Assembly (NCBI GenBank): GCA_016235555.1
Contig: JACRKC010000120.1
Coordinates: 1 to 45,345 of the forward strand
Direction: 5' to 3'
DNA from: Verrucomicrobiota bacterium
GTDB taxonomy: Bacteria; Verrucomicrobiota; Verrucomicrobiia; Opitutales; Opitutaceae
Length of the DNA stretch: 45,345 nucleotides
The position numbers and the translations under genes were made by a program. This document shows, piece after piece, positions 34,187-41,925 of the stretch. Numbering within the stretch: position 1 is the stretch's first letter; each line of letters begins with the position of its first letter. A model generated the notes under the pieces. The model made no database searches. It was not told the DNA's origin and saw only the letters and a list, made by a program, of their open reading frames with translations.

Positions 34187-34560
34187 TCACGGTAATTCGC
34201 AGATTTCCACGAGGGCAACGCCGGTGGCGTTGTCCGCGCCGGTGACGGGTGCAACTCAAACTGAGGTCGGTCCTTGAATGCCTCGGTTGCGGCGGCGGGC
34301 GTCCCGGCCCGCCGGTGCAGGAATTTCGCTGGAGCGTCGGCGGGCAGGGACGCCCGCCGCAACGCCGGGCCGGCGCGGGTGCGCGCGTTCCTTCAGTTTT
34401 TTTCGATGCTTTCTGACCTCGGTTTGAGTCACACCCGCCGGTGACGGTGTAGGCGCCGGGTGGAAGTTCGACGGCGAGCGCGGCGTCCTGGCCCGGGCCG
34501 GACGGGAGCGGAGGCAGAACCGGCGGCGGACAATTTGTCGGCGGTGAAGCCCCACGAGCC
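34187..34560 (-). pseudogene. Remnant of a secreted beta-domain protein gene, split by a TIR element
   Basis: Joining the sequence on both sides of the family A element and dropping one copy of the 9-bp duplication restores a - strand reading LAVELPPGAYTVTG then ADNATGVALVEICELP and a TGA at 34187-34189. This looks like the C-terminal beta domain common in large extracellular proteins of Verrucomicrobiota (PPGAYTxxxxG...TGVALVE). Further upstream, GSWGFTADKLSAAGSASA is in a different frame, so a frameshift is also present. It is too short and broken to be functional. Confidence 0.65.
34238..34447. mobile_element. Short TIR element, family A, copy 4, with 9-bp direct repeats
   Basis: The element proper is about 34247-34436. 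Ends: GGGTGCAACTCAAACTGAGG (left) and, inversely, GGGTGTGACTCAAACCGAGG (right). Direct repeats GCCGGTGAC (34238-34246 and 34437-34445; identity runs to 11 bp) bound it. The nested hairpin pair differs from the other copies: it begins GTTG and has a GGCGGGCG / CGCCCGCC core. No open frame is carried. It interrupts a gene remnant. Confidence 0.85.
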
Positions 34561-34649
34561 TGGTCGCGGCGCCGGCGGGCGCCCGGAGGCCCGGGCCTGA
34601 AAAAGTGCGGTCCGGGCTGATCGGTTGTAAGATCCGTCCGGAAACTGCG

Positions 34650-34664
34650 GTATCATTGGTATGA
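34650..34664 (+). promoter_or_regulatory. Shared 15-bp motif upstream of TIR-TPR gene 1
   Basis: GTATCATTGGTATGA is identical to 41702-41716, upstream of the second TIR-TPR gene. It contains a TCAT-N4-ATGA dyad and a TATCAT that could serve as a -10 box. A TTGTAA lies 20 bp upstream of TATCAT, and the second copy has TTGAAA at the same distance, so it may be a promoter (with a long spacer) or an operator. Confidence 0.5.
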
Positions 34665-34786
34665 CTGGTTTGGATCGTAACTGTTTTGCGCCAGGCCGGC
34701 CGGCGTGTCCGGCGGCACGCGACGAAACGCCGGGCGCGCTGGCCTACGCGGGAACAATTGGTGCAGTCACACCGGAAAGCCGTGGC

Positions 34787-34920
34787 TGCGATCGAGGGCG
34801 CATCTCAGCTTCTTGCCGTCCGGAAAGAGCAAAGGAGCGGCGGTTTTCAACCGCCGAGCTTGGGCGCTTGGAAAAGCGCCCCTCCGCAGTGCAAGAAAGG
34901 GAGATGCGCCCTGCGATCGA
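34787..34920. mobile_element. Short TIR element, family B, copy 2, with 9-bp direct repeats
   Basis: The element is 34796-34911, bounded by TGCGATCGA at 34787-34795 and 34912-34920. Ends are GGGCGCATCTCAGCTTCTTG and, inversely, GGGCGCATCTCCCTTTCTTG. The two internal hairpins (GGCGGTTTTCAACCGCC and GGGCGCTTGGAAAAGCGCCC) match copy 1. It is inserted in the leader between the shared 15-bp motif and the first TIR-TPR gene, and may alter its expression. Confidence 0.85.
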
Positions 34921-35084
34921 CCGGGCCGGCGAATTTGCGCGACAAATGCGCCGGACGTGGAAATGCTGCGGTGCCCGTTTTCCCCCACCCAACGTCGTTT
35001 GGCTCTGTCCGCGCCCAAACCGACTCCTGGTTCCCGTTCCCACCCACCCGCCTCCCCGGTCTCAACCCCGGCGGACACCCACTG

Positions 35085-37295
35085 ATGAGCATCGGTTCAA
35101 GTCCCATGCACGCGCCTGAGCGCACGGATGTGCCCGGCCCGGAAACGGCCGCGCGGCACTACCGTGCCTTCATCAGCTACAGCCACGCCGACACGAAGTG
35201 GGCCAACTGGCTGATGGCGAAACTCGAGGGCTACCGCGTCCCGCGCCGCTTCCATGGACGCCGTGCACCGGTTGGTCTGGTCGGACCTCGGCTGGCCCCG
35301 GTGTTCCGCGATCGCGACGAACTGCCCACCACGAGCGACCTCGGTGAAACGATCCGCAACGCACTCCGGGAGTCGGAGACGCTGGTGGTGATCTGCTCGC
35401 CGCGTTCGGCCAGGTCGCGCTGGGTGCAGGAGGAGATCAAGGCGTTCAAGCGGCTGCACGGGCCGCACCGGGTGTTCGCGTTTATCGTTGAGGGTGAGCC
35501 GAAGCACGAAGGTGCGGACGACGACTGCTTCCCGATCGCGCTGCGGCGTGAACTCGGCCCGGATGGGGAACTCTCCGGTCCGCCCGCCGAGGTCGTGGCG
35601 GCCGACGCACGCGAGCACGGCGACGGCCCGAAGCTCGCCTTCGTGCGCCTCGTCGCCGGCCTGCTCGGCGTGGGCTTCGACGAACTGCGCCAGCGCGAAC
35701 TCCAACGCCGCCAGCGCCGCCTCACGCTCATCACGGCGGCGTCCGTCGTCGGCATGGCGATCACGCTCGGGCTGGCGATTGCCGCCTGGCGTGCGAAAGG
35801 CGAGGCGCAGCTCGCGCGCAACGACGCGCAGCGCCGGCAGGCGCAGGCGGAGGATTTGCTCGGCTTCATGCTGGTCGATTTTCGGTTGCAGCTCGAAAAG
35901 GTCGGACGCCTCGAACTGATGGAGTCCGTCGGCGACAAGGCGAAGGCCTACGTCGACTCGCTCGGCGAGCGCGATCTCACCGATACGACACTGAGCGGCA
36001 AGGTGAAGGCCCTGACCGTCATCGGCATCGTGCACGCGCAGAAGCTGCACGCCAAGGAAGCGATGCAGGCGTTCGAGCAGGCGTGCGTGCTGGCCGAAGC
36101 GATAGTGCGGCGGCATCCCGTGGAAGGCGGCGCGCTGTTCGACCGTGCGCAAGCGGAATACTGGATACTCAATATGCACTACACGCGCCGCGACATCGCA
36201 ACCGCCCGTGACTGGGCGGTGCGTTACCGCGATACGAGCGTCGCGCTGGTCGGGCTGGAACCCGGCAACCCCCGCTGGCAGCGTGAAGCGGTGTCGGGCC
36301 ACCACAATCTCGCCGTGATCGAGCTGGAGCGGGGTAAACTGGCGGCGGCGCGCAGTGGGTTTTTGCGAGAGCTGCCGATTCTGGAGAAAATGGCCACGGC
36401 CGACCCGAAGAACACCGAGTTGCCCGGCAGCATCGCCAACGTCGTTTCCTACCTTGGCACCATCGCCGAGCGAAGCGGGGACTTGTTCGAGGCCATCGCG
36501 CGTTTTGAAGAGCAGACCAAAAGACTCGAAGCCTTGGTCAAAGCCGATCCACGGACCGCGAAATTGCAGGAGCGGCTCGCCAACGCCTGCGCCTTGCAGG
36601 CCAACGTGCTGGCCGTGACCGGACGTGCCGCCGAGGCGCTGGCGCTGCGGACGCGGGGCCGGGCGCTGCTGTCGTCACTCATCTCGGCCGACCCCGCCAA
36701 CAACAACTATCAACGGGCGGAACTCAAAATTCGCCTGCAGAGTGCGATGCTGACGCCGGGTGATGCGATCGCGGTTCGGAAATTGGTGGATAGCATCAGG
36801 CTCGAACTGGAGCCCTTGGCGAAGCTCGCGCCGGCGGATCGCCGGATTGTCGGGCTGTTGGCGGTGGCGTGGCGGCTTGACGCCGGGTTGCGGGCGGTGA
36901 GCGAGGCGGGTGAGGCGGCGGAGTGTGCCGCGCGGGCCCTCACGTTGCTCGAACCGCTGCTCGCCAAGGCGCCGCAGGATGAGGAACTGGCCGGAGATTT
37001 TTTCAGCGCGTGCGTGGTCGCCGGCCGGATGGCGCGAGATCGTGGTGATATCGCCGCTGCGGGCCGGCACTGGTTGCGCGTGGTCGATGGGGTCCAGCCG
37101 CGTTTGAACGAAATCGCCAACTGGCGGCTGCTCGATCCCGCGGCGCGCGCCCTGGCTTTTCTCGGACGCACCGACGAAGCGCGCACCCTGATCGAACGGC
37201 TTGAGCGCGCCGGCTATCGGCCGCTCGACCCGTGGCCCGACGGGGCTGGCCGCGCGTCGCCGCCGCAGGCCAGCGGCTCAACCTCGAAGCCGTAG
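35085..37295 (+). CDS. TIR - transmembrane - TPR protein 1
   Basis: The 736-residue protein starts at the ATG where similarity to its paralogue (41926) begins (MSIGSSP versus MSFGSSP). Residues about 25-190 are a TIR domain: RAFISYSHADTKWANWLM, FRDRDELPTTSDLG, ETLVVICSPRSARSRWVQEE, where the Glu after Trp is a candidate NADase residue. LAGLLGVGFDELRQREL-type linker (seen as AGLLGVGFDELRQRELQRRQ) precedes one membrane helix near 220-236 (GMAITLGLAIAAW). Residues about 300-710 are helical TPR-like repeats (AKEAMQAFEQACVLAEAIVR, GKLAAARSGFLRELPILEKM). The TIR side is probably cytoplasmic. It is followed after 65 bp by an IDP-motif protein. TIR-TPR proteins may act in signalling or defence; which applies here is unknown. 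Confidence 0.85.
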   Translation: MSIGSSPMHAPERTDVPGPETAARHYRAFISYSHADTKWANWLMAKLEGYRVPRRFHGRRAPVGLVGPRLAPVFRDRDELPTTSDLGETIRNALRESETLVVICSPRSARSRWVQEEIKAFKRLHGPHRVFAFIVEGEPKHEGADDDCFPIALRRELGPDGELSGPPAEVVAADAREHGDGPKLAFVRLVAGLLGVGFDELRQRELQRRQRRLTLITAASVVGMAITLGLAIAAWRAKGEAQLARNDAQRRQAQAEDLLGFMLVDFRLQLEKVGRLELMESVGDKAKAYVDSLGERDLTDTTLSGKVKALTVIGIVHAQKLHAKEAMQAFEQACVLAEAIVRRHPVEGGALFDRAQAEYWILNMHYTRRDIATARDWAVRYRDTSVALVGLEPGNPRWQREAVSGHHNLAVIELERGKLAAARSGFLRELPILEKMATADPKNTELPGSIANVVSYLGTIAERSGDLFEAIARFEEQTKRLEALVKADPRTAKLQERLANACALQANVLAVTGRAAEALALRTRGRALLSSLISADPANNNYQRAELKIRLQSAMLTPGDAIAVRKLVDSIRLELEPLAKLAPADRRIVGLLAVAWRLDAGLRAVSEAGEAAECAARALTLLEPLLAKAPQDEELAGDFFSACVVAGRMARDRGDIAAAGRHWLRVVDGVQPRLNEIANWRLLDPAARALAFLGRTDEARTLIERLERAGYRPLDPWPDGAGRASPPQASGSTSKP

Positions 37296-37360
37296 ACGAT
37301 TGCTCGTCCTGATTTTCTGTCCGCAACAACAACCAAAAAACAAGAAAGCGATATCCAGCC

Positions 37361-37990
37361 ATGCCTAAGCCCCCTCAACCCACCCAAGGTCCCCTGTCGT
37401 TCGATGTGCAGGTGACCGGTTTCGTTCCGCTTCCGTCCCCCGCTGCGGGTGGCGGCAATCCGACTTATCCCAACGGCTTTTTCAGCCAGGCGACCTACGC
37501 GATCTCATCCGATTCGACCGGTTCGTGGATCGCCATGGATTCCTCCCAGAATCCAAATTCTCATCGGCCGTTCGTCCGGATGTGCCACGGAGTCCACAAC
37601 AATCCGAACGGGGTGAATGTTTTGACAAAAGGCATCATCATGCACCTCCGGATCTACGACGCGAATGGCAACAAAGGCGTGTATGTGCCGCTCGACGTCT
37701 CATGGATCCAATACGAGCCCAACAATCCCAATAACCTGGACGTCGACGGATCCGCGACCTTCCCGCAATCGAGCGTGAGCACACCTCCGTCCTCGCCCGT
37801 GAATACGGCCGTGCCCCCGCCGCCCCAGCCCCAAGTTGCCTTCACGGAAGGCGCGGAGACAATCGAGTTCTACAACCTCTGGACGAATCATAACGGCAAC
37901 GACTGGACGTGGCGGATGTTCGTCCTGATCCAACGTGTCAGCGACGGCGCGATCGGTATCATCGATCCGGATTTGGAGAACGACAACTGA
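37361..37990 (+). CDS. IDP-motif protein 1 (unknown function)
   Basis: The 209-residue protein has no signal peptide and no known family. It is rich in Pro, Asn and Ser, with predicted strands throughout (GPLSFDVQVTGFVPL, IIMHLRIYDANGNKGVYVPL) and a Pro-rich loop (PPSSPVNTAVPPPPQPQ). The C-terminus RMFVLIQRVSDGAIGIIDPD and the final LENDN closely match the end of the protein at 44649 (VVIRRNSDGAIGVIDPPIEN). The overall layout, with VPLDVSWIQ and a last strand ending in x-DP-x-I, faintly recalls AidA/PixA inclusion proteins, but that is only a guess. It sits 65 bp after a TIR-TPR gene. An AAGAAAG stretch before the ATG may act as ribosome binding site. Confidence 0.75.
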   Translation: MPKPPQPTQGPLSFDVQVTGFVPLPSPAAGGGNPTYPNGFFSQATYAISSDSTGSWIAMDSSQNPNSHRPFVRMCHGVHNNPNGVNVLTKGIIMHLRIYDANGNKGVYVPLDVSWIQYEPNNPNNLDVDGSATFPQSSVSTPPSSPVNTAVPPPPQPQVAFTEGAETIEFYNLWTNHNGNDWTWRMFVLIQRVSDGAIGIIDPDLENDN

Positions 37991-37995
37991 TGCGC

Positions 37996-38013
37996 ACGAC
38001 GCTCATGCGTCGT
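37996..38013 (+). other. Hairpin after IDP-motif gene 1
   Basis: A perfect 7-bp stem ACGACGC / GCGTCGT around TCAT starts 6 bp after the stop. No T-tract follows, so it may be a weak terminator or an mRNA-stabilising hairpin. The rest of the gap to 38155 shows no gene. Confidence 0.5.
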
Positions 38014-38154
38014 AAAGCGAAAACCATTGAACCCGGCCCCGTCCTTCTCCGTTGCGCGGTGAGGGCGGGGCTGGCGTGAAGGATCTCTTCCTCGATCGCT
38101 GACCTGCCTGGCACCGTCCGCGCTCATCCCCGCCCGACTTCCCTGTAGAAAACC

Positions 38155-39204
38155 ATGCAAACCCTCTTCTCCGACCCCGACAATGAAATGGGCCTCCAGA
38201 ACCGGCTCCTCAGTGAAGCCGGCGCGATGGCCGAGGCCGCGTTGTCGCGCGGCAAGGATGTGCCGCCGAAAGTCATCACCGACATCGAGGCCGCCAAAAA
38301 AGCGCGCAGCGGCGAACAGCCGGTCCCGGACGATCTGCTGGCCAACCTCGTGAGCGCGCACCACACGCTCGCCAGGTTGATCGCGCCCGCGACACCCCGC
38401 ACCATGATGCTGTTGCAGGTGGAGGGACGAAGCTCGAACGCGTTCCTGCGGTTGCTCGGCCCCATCAGCCTGGTGCGCCACCTGATGCTGGCGGCGGCGG
38501 TCTCGCTGCTTGCCTTCATCGCGATGTGCTACACGCCCTACACCAATCCGGACCAAGGTGCGTATAAGTCGTTTTTGAGCCTCGATGGCTGGCAGTTGCT
38601 GGCGAACATCATCCTGTATCTCAGCTCCGCTGGCCTGGGGGCGTCGTTCCTCTGCCTCTACAAGGCCAACCGCTATGTCACCGAAGGCACCTTCGACCCG
38701 ATGTTCGAGGGCTCCTATTGGATCCGTTTTTTCCTCGGCCTGATTTCCGGCCTGATGCTCTCGGTGCTCGTGAACGAGGATGCGCTGAAGGAGGTCAAGC
38801 TGCTGGAGCCGGGGATCGCCCGGGTGATGTTCGCCCTCCTCGGCGGGTTTTCGGCCGAGTTGTTTTACACGTTCCTGAGCCGGTTCGTGGAGGCGCTCAA
38901 ATCGCTCTTCCACGGCAGTGCCGATGAGCTCGTGAAGACCCAGGTCGCGCGCGAAAAAGCCCGGCTCGCCGCGGCGCAGCTCTCGGAACAAATGCAGCAA
39001 GCCGCCGCCCTGATGCGGCTCCAGCAGTCGATCGGCGGCAGCACGACGCCGGACGAGATGAAACGGCAACTCAGCGAGCTGATGAACCAGATCCTGCTGC
39101 CGCAGGGGCTTTCGCCGGCAAGCCCGGCGCCGCGTCCGACCGCGCCACCATCTCCTCCCGCGACCCCGAATCCAGCCCCGCCGGCCACCCCGGCGGGAAG
39201 CTGA
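38155..39204 (+). CDS. Multi-pass membrane protein of unknown function
   Basis: The 349-residue protein has a polar, mostly helical N-terminal region of about 100 residues, then four likely membrane helices near 106-126 (LVRHLMLAAAVSLLAFIAMC), 145-168 (LLANIILYLSSAGLGASFLC), 188-207 (WIRFFLGLISGLMLSVLV) and 222-240 (ARVMFALLGGFSAELFYTF). A charged coiled segment (KTQVAREKARLAAAQLSEQM) and a Pro/Ala-rich tail follow and are probably cytoplasmic. No family was recognised. Its place between the two TIR-TPR/IDP cassettes, on the same strand, suggests it is part of the same membrane system. Confidence 0.75.
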   Translation: MQTLFSDPDNEMGLQNRLLSEAGAMAEAALSRGKDVPPKVITDIEAAKKARSGEQPVPDDLLANLVSAHHTLARLIAPATPRTMMLLQVEGRSSNAFLRLLGPISLVRHLMLAAAVSLLAFIAMCYTPYTNPDQGAYKSFLSLDGWQLLANIILYLSSAGLGASFLCLYKANRYVTEGTFDPMFEGSYWIRFFLGLISGLMLSVLVNEDALKEVKLLEPGIARVMFALLGGFSAELFYTFLSRFVEALKSLFHGSADELVKTQVAREKARLAAAQLSEQMQQAAALMRLQQSIGGSTTPDEMKRQLSELMNQILLPQGLSPASPAPRPTAPPSPPATPNPAPPATPAGS

Positions 39205-39241
39205 GTTCATTCCCGCAAATTCACCGACCAATCTTCCGACC

Positions 39242-39703
39242 ATGCCCGTCATCAACGTCGCGATCAACGTTCGTCCGAACGACCACTCCACCGACAACCG
39301 CCTCGTCGATCCGGCCGGCGGCGGTGTTTTCCTCGAGCTCAACCGCGGCTTCAACTGCGTGATCCCTTCCTTCGGCATCGCGGTTTGCACCCACGATCCC
39401 GCGACCGGCGGTTTCAAGGTCGAGCGAACCATCGTGGAGAACGGACAGTTTCCGCCCGCCGCGAATCCGAACGCCCCCGCTCCGCTCTACAACCTCGGCA
39501 CGCCGGCGGGGCTGTTGAACCGCTGCGTCGTGGTCGTGACGAGTGCGGCGGCGCTCCCTCCCGGTGTGGCGGGCTCGATCAGCGTGATCCTTCACCTCTT
39601 CCAGCAAAACGCCGACCAGAGTTATCGGCGGGTCGACTGGGAGGCCGACTCGGCCCGGGCCGTCCAGCTGCAGTCGCGCTTCGAAATCGATCTCCTGCCA
39701 TGA
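39242..39703 (+). CDS. Small beta-rich protein of unknown function, translationally coupled to the next gene
   Basis: This 153-residue protein has no signal peptide. It is mainly predicted strands (VINVAINVRPND, GGVFLELNRGFNCVIPSFGI, GSISVILHLFQQN) with a conserved-looking pair of Cys. No family was recognised, and it lacks the IDP ending of its neighbours. Its TGA stop overlaps the ATG of the next gene in ATGA (39700-39703), so the two are very probably translated together and may form a complex or share a function. Confidence 0.7.
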   Translation: MPVINVAINVRPNDHSTDNRLVDPAGGGVFLELNRGFNCVIPSFGIAVCTHDPATGGFKVERTIVENGQFPPAANPNAPAPLYNLGTPAGLLNRCVVVVTSAAALPPGVAGSISVILHLFQQNADQSYRRVDWEADSARAVQLQSRFEIDLLP

Positions 39704-41415
39704 CCCCCCGCACCCTGAAGCGCGTCCCGGCCTGCCTCCTGGCGTGGCTCTGGTGGCTGGTCCCAAACCTCTCCGCGGCGGCGGTGATTGTGCTCCGCCT
39801 CCCGGATACGGTCGCGTTCCACTCATTCAGCAATACGAGCGGCGCCACGGAAATCAGGCTCAGTGCCAACGCCCTCACGATCGGTTTCCCGGCCGTGCCG
39901 GTTGGCGCGACAGTCCAGACGGCGGATGGATCCTGCGTGATTCGCATTTCTCCCGGGGCGGAACCGGCCCCGGGTTTCCAAATTGTCCCCGCAGGTGCCG
40001 GACCGCTGGCGATCGAAATCAGCCCGGGGTTGATCGCGGCGCCGACTCGGCCGGGCGCCGGGAGCCCGGCCACTCCCGCGCCCCCCGTCGCCCCGGCTGT
40101 CGTGCGCGGTGAGCCGCCGCCTGCCGCCAACCCGAGTGCGATCACCTCACCGCCACCGAGCGCGCCGACCCCGGCGTCCACCCCAGCGGTGGCCGCGGGG
40201 CGTGGACCGCCGCCGCCGGCGGCCAATCCCGGGATCGGAAATCCGGCCCCACCGAGCCAGCCGGCGCCGACAGCGGGCCCCGCTCCGGTCGCGAGGGTGG
40301 CGAAGAACGCGGTGGCGCCGATCACCACCAGCGCAGCGGATCTCGAGGGCGCGTTGGTGAAGATATTCCCCGAGTTGGGTCCGGTCGGTTTCGATCCGGT
40401 CGCGAAGGCGGACTACGCGTTGCCCGAGTCGACGGCCGCGACGGCGATCGGCGGATCGAACCCGCTCGTGCGCCCGGCCACGCCGCGCGAGGTGGTGACC
40501 AGCCTGCTGACGAATTTCGACGACAAGGGCAAACTGCAGACCGGCCTTTCGCTCGCGATCACGCCCTACACGTTGCTGCGCCGCGAACCGCTCAGCGCCG
40601 ACGAATACGACAGGCAACCGGGTGCGCGCTTCCTGGCCAATCTGCAACTCTCGCTGGCGGGCCGGCCCGACAGCGCGGTGGTGACCAACGGACAGACGGC
40701 CACCCGTTTCAGCACCGGCCTTTCGATGGTGTTTTTCGACCAAGGCGATTTGCGCCGCGACCGCACGCTGCTGAGCGGGATCGCGTCGACGCTGCACCAG
40801 GAGGTCACAACCGCGACGTTCGAAACGGCGGGCGGGATGCTGCCACCGATCCCGCCGGAGAAACTGGCGGCAGGCAAAAAGCTGTGGGACGACGCGAAAA
40901 AGAAAAATTGGAACGCGGCGAGCGCCGGACTCGGCGTCGCGCCGGCGTGGCTGAGCCTCACGGGCCAGGTGTCCGATGCGACCTTCGACGGCCTCGTGGT
41001 GTGGTCGAGTCTGGCACTGCCCGGGCCGGGTGCCCTGGCGGATTCGATGCAGTTCATCCTCGGCGGCAACGGCCGCTTCAACCAGCAGGTGAGGCACAAG
41101 AACGCCGCCACCAAGGCGGACGAATGGACGCAGACCAAGGTCATCGACTACGCCGCCCAACTGCGTTTCGGCGCGGAGAGTTTCAGTTTCTTCGTGCAAG
41201 GCACCTACCGGCGCTCGACGTTCTGGAATGACCATCACCGGGGAAAATTCGTGTATGAACTCGGCGCGGAGACCCGGGTGGGTCAGGGCGTGTGGCTCAA
41301 TCTCGCATGGAGCAGCGCTGAGGCCATGACGGGCGGCTCAGCGCTCCGCAGCGGCGTTCGTTATGGCTTCGGGTCGAAGGCGGTGCTGGCGCCGCAGCCC
41401 CGCCCCGCCCCTTGA
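39700..41415 (+). CDS. Secreted, probably outer-membrane beta-barrel protein
   Basis: The 571-residue protein has a signal peptide (ACLLAWLWWLVPNLSAAAV). Residues about 30-110 form a beta domain (VIVLRLPDTVAFHSF, NALTIGFPAVPVGATV). A Pro/Ala-rich linker of about 90 residues has two similar repeats (EPPPAANP and PPPPAANP). Residues about 210-571 alternate in strands with aromatic ends (QTGLSLAITPYTLL, SFSFFVQGTYRRSTFW, KFVYELGAETRVGQ, VWLNLAWSSAEAM, SALRSGVRYGF), as in an outer-membrane barrel, although the very end is Pro-rich instead of a terminal Phe. No named family is recognised. The ATG overlaps the stop of the upstream gene. Confidence 0.75.
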   Translation: MTPRTLKRVPACLLAWLWWLVPNLSAAAVIVLRLPDTVAFHSFSNTSGATEIRLSANALTIGFPAVPVGATVQTADGSCVIRISPGAEPAPGFQIVPAGAGPLAIEISPGLIAAPTRPGAGSPATPAPPVAPAVVRGEPPPAANPSAITSPPPSAPTPASTPAVAAGRGPPPPAANPGIGNPAPPSQPAPTAGPAPVARVAKNAVAPITTSAADLEGALVKIFPELGPVGFDPVAKADYALPESTAATAIGGSNPLVRPATPREVVTSLLTNFDDKGKLQTGLSLAITPYTLLRREPLSADEYDRQPGARFLANLQLSLAGRPDSAVVTNGQTATRFSTGLSMVFFDQGDLRRDRTLLSGIASTLHQEVTTATFETAGGMLPPIPPEKLAAGKKLWDDAKKKNWNAASAGLGVAPAWLSLTGQVSDATFDGLVVWSSLALPGPGALADSMQFILGGNGRFNQQVRHKNAATKADEWTQTKVIDYAAQLRFGAESFSFFVQGTYRRSTFWNDHHRGKFVYELGAETRVGQGVWLNLAWSSAEAMTGGSALRSGVRYGFGSKAVLAPQPRPAP

Positions 41416-41701
41416 GCCGCAGGTGGGTGGCAGGTTCGCCGGCGCCGACGCCGGGGAGCAAAGCGGTTCCTGCAAGGAAGACGTGGCCCGAAATGTAGCC
41501 ACAAAATTGCGACGCGCTTCGCTTTGCTGCGAGTCAGGCGCGGAGAACCTGGCGGGCGAAGTGGAGCAGGAGAGAAAAGCCACGGCGCGCCAGCCCCGGT
41601 TGCGATCGCGTCGATGGGTTCGATGCCCGGAATCGGCAGGGCGGGGTCACCGGGATTTTCCGCGACGGATGAAAATTTGAAAGGAGCCGGTTCCGCAGGG
41701 T
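41416..41701 (+). other. Upstream region of TIR-TPR gene 2
   Basis: No gene was recognised. Near 41455-41505 lies sequence (TTCCTGCAAGGAAGACGTGG, then CCGAAATGTAGCCAC) that resembles another PVC intergenic repeat known to me only loosely. A possible -35 box TTGAAA is at 41677-41682, 20 bp before TATCAT. The + strand reading frame of the TIR-TPR gene happens to stay open through this region, but similarity to the paralogue begins only at 41926. Confidence 0.4.
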
Positions 41702-41716
41702 GTATCATTGGTATGA
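41702..41716 (+). promoter_or_regulatory. Shared 15-bp motif upstream of TIR-TPR gene 2
   Basis: GTATCATTGGTATGA, identical to 34650-34664, lies 209 bp upstream of the TIR-TPR start. The motif contains the dyad TCAT-N4-ATGA. As in the first copy, a TTGAAA-like box lies 20 bp upstream of TATCAT. Both leaders also become C-rich (CCCACCCAC) close to the gene. Confidence 0.5.
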
Positions 41717-41925
41717 ACCACCGCTGCATCCCCGGGCTGCCGGCGTCGCGCGGGCCATTCCCGGCGGGGTGGTTGCAAGTGAACCGCAATCTCCGGGCTC
41801 GTCTGCGACCCCAGACCTGCTCAACTCCACGCCCAGTCGGTTCGAGCCCTCTCCATGCGGGCACCGACTGTTCCCCCCACCCACTCCACCCAGCTTGCGG
41901 GATGATCGCCCGCGACGACCCATTC

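Noticed and set aside
34686-35084. Longer N-terminus for TIR-TPR protein 1
   Set aside because: The extension is encoded through a transposed repeat and similarity to the paralogue begins only at the ATG at 35085.
37292-37308. Sixth case of a GTAG hairpin donating a stop codon (TIR-TPR gene 1)
   Set aside because: The stop is in GTAG and a 5-bp stem (GACGA / TCGTC) follows, but the stem is short, has no inverted partner, and matches no repeat family here.
37361-37990. AidA/PixA-type inclusion body protein
   Set aside because: Only a faint resemblance in strand order and in the final DP motif; the typical WDP ending and core motifs are absent, so the name is not used.
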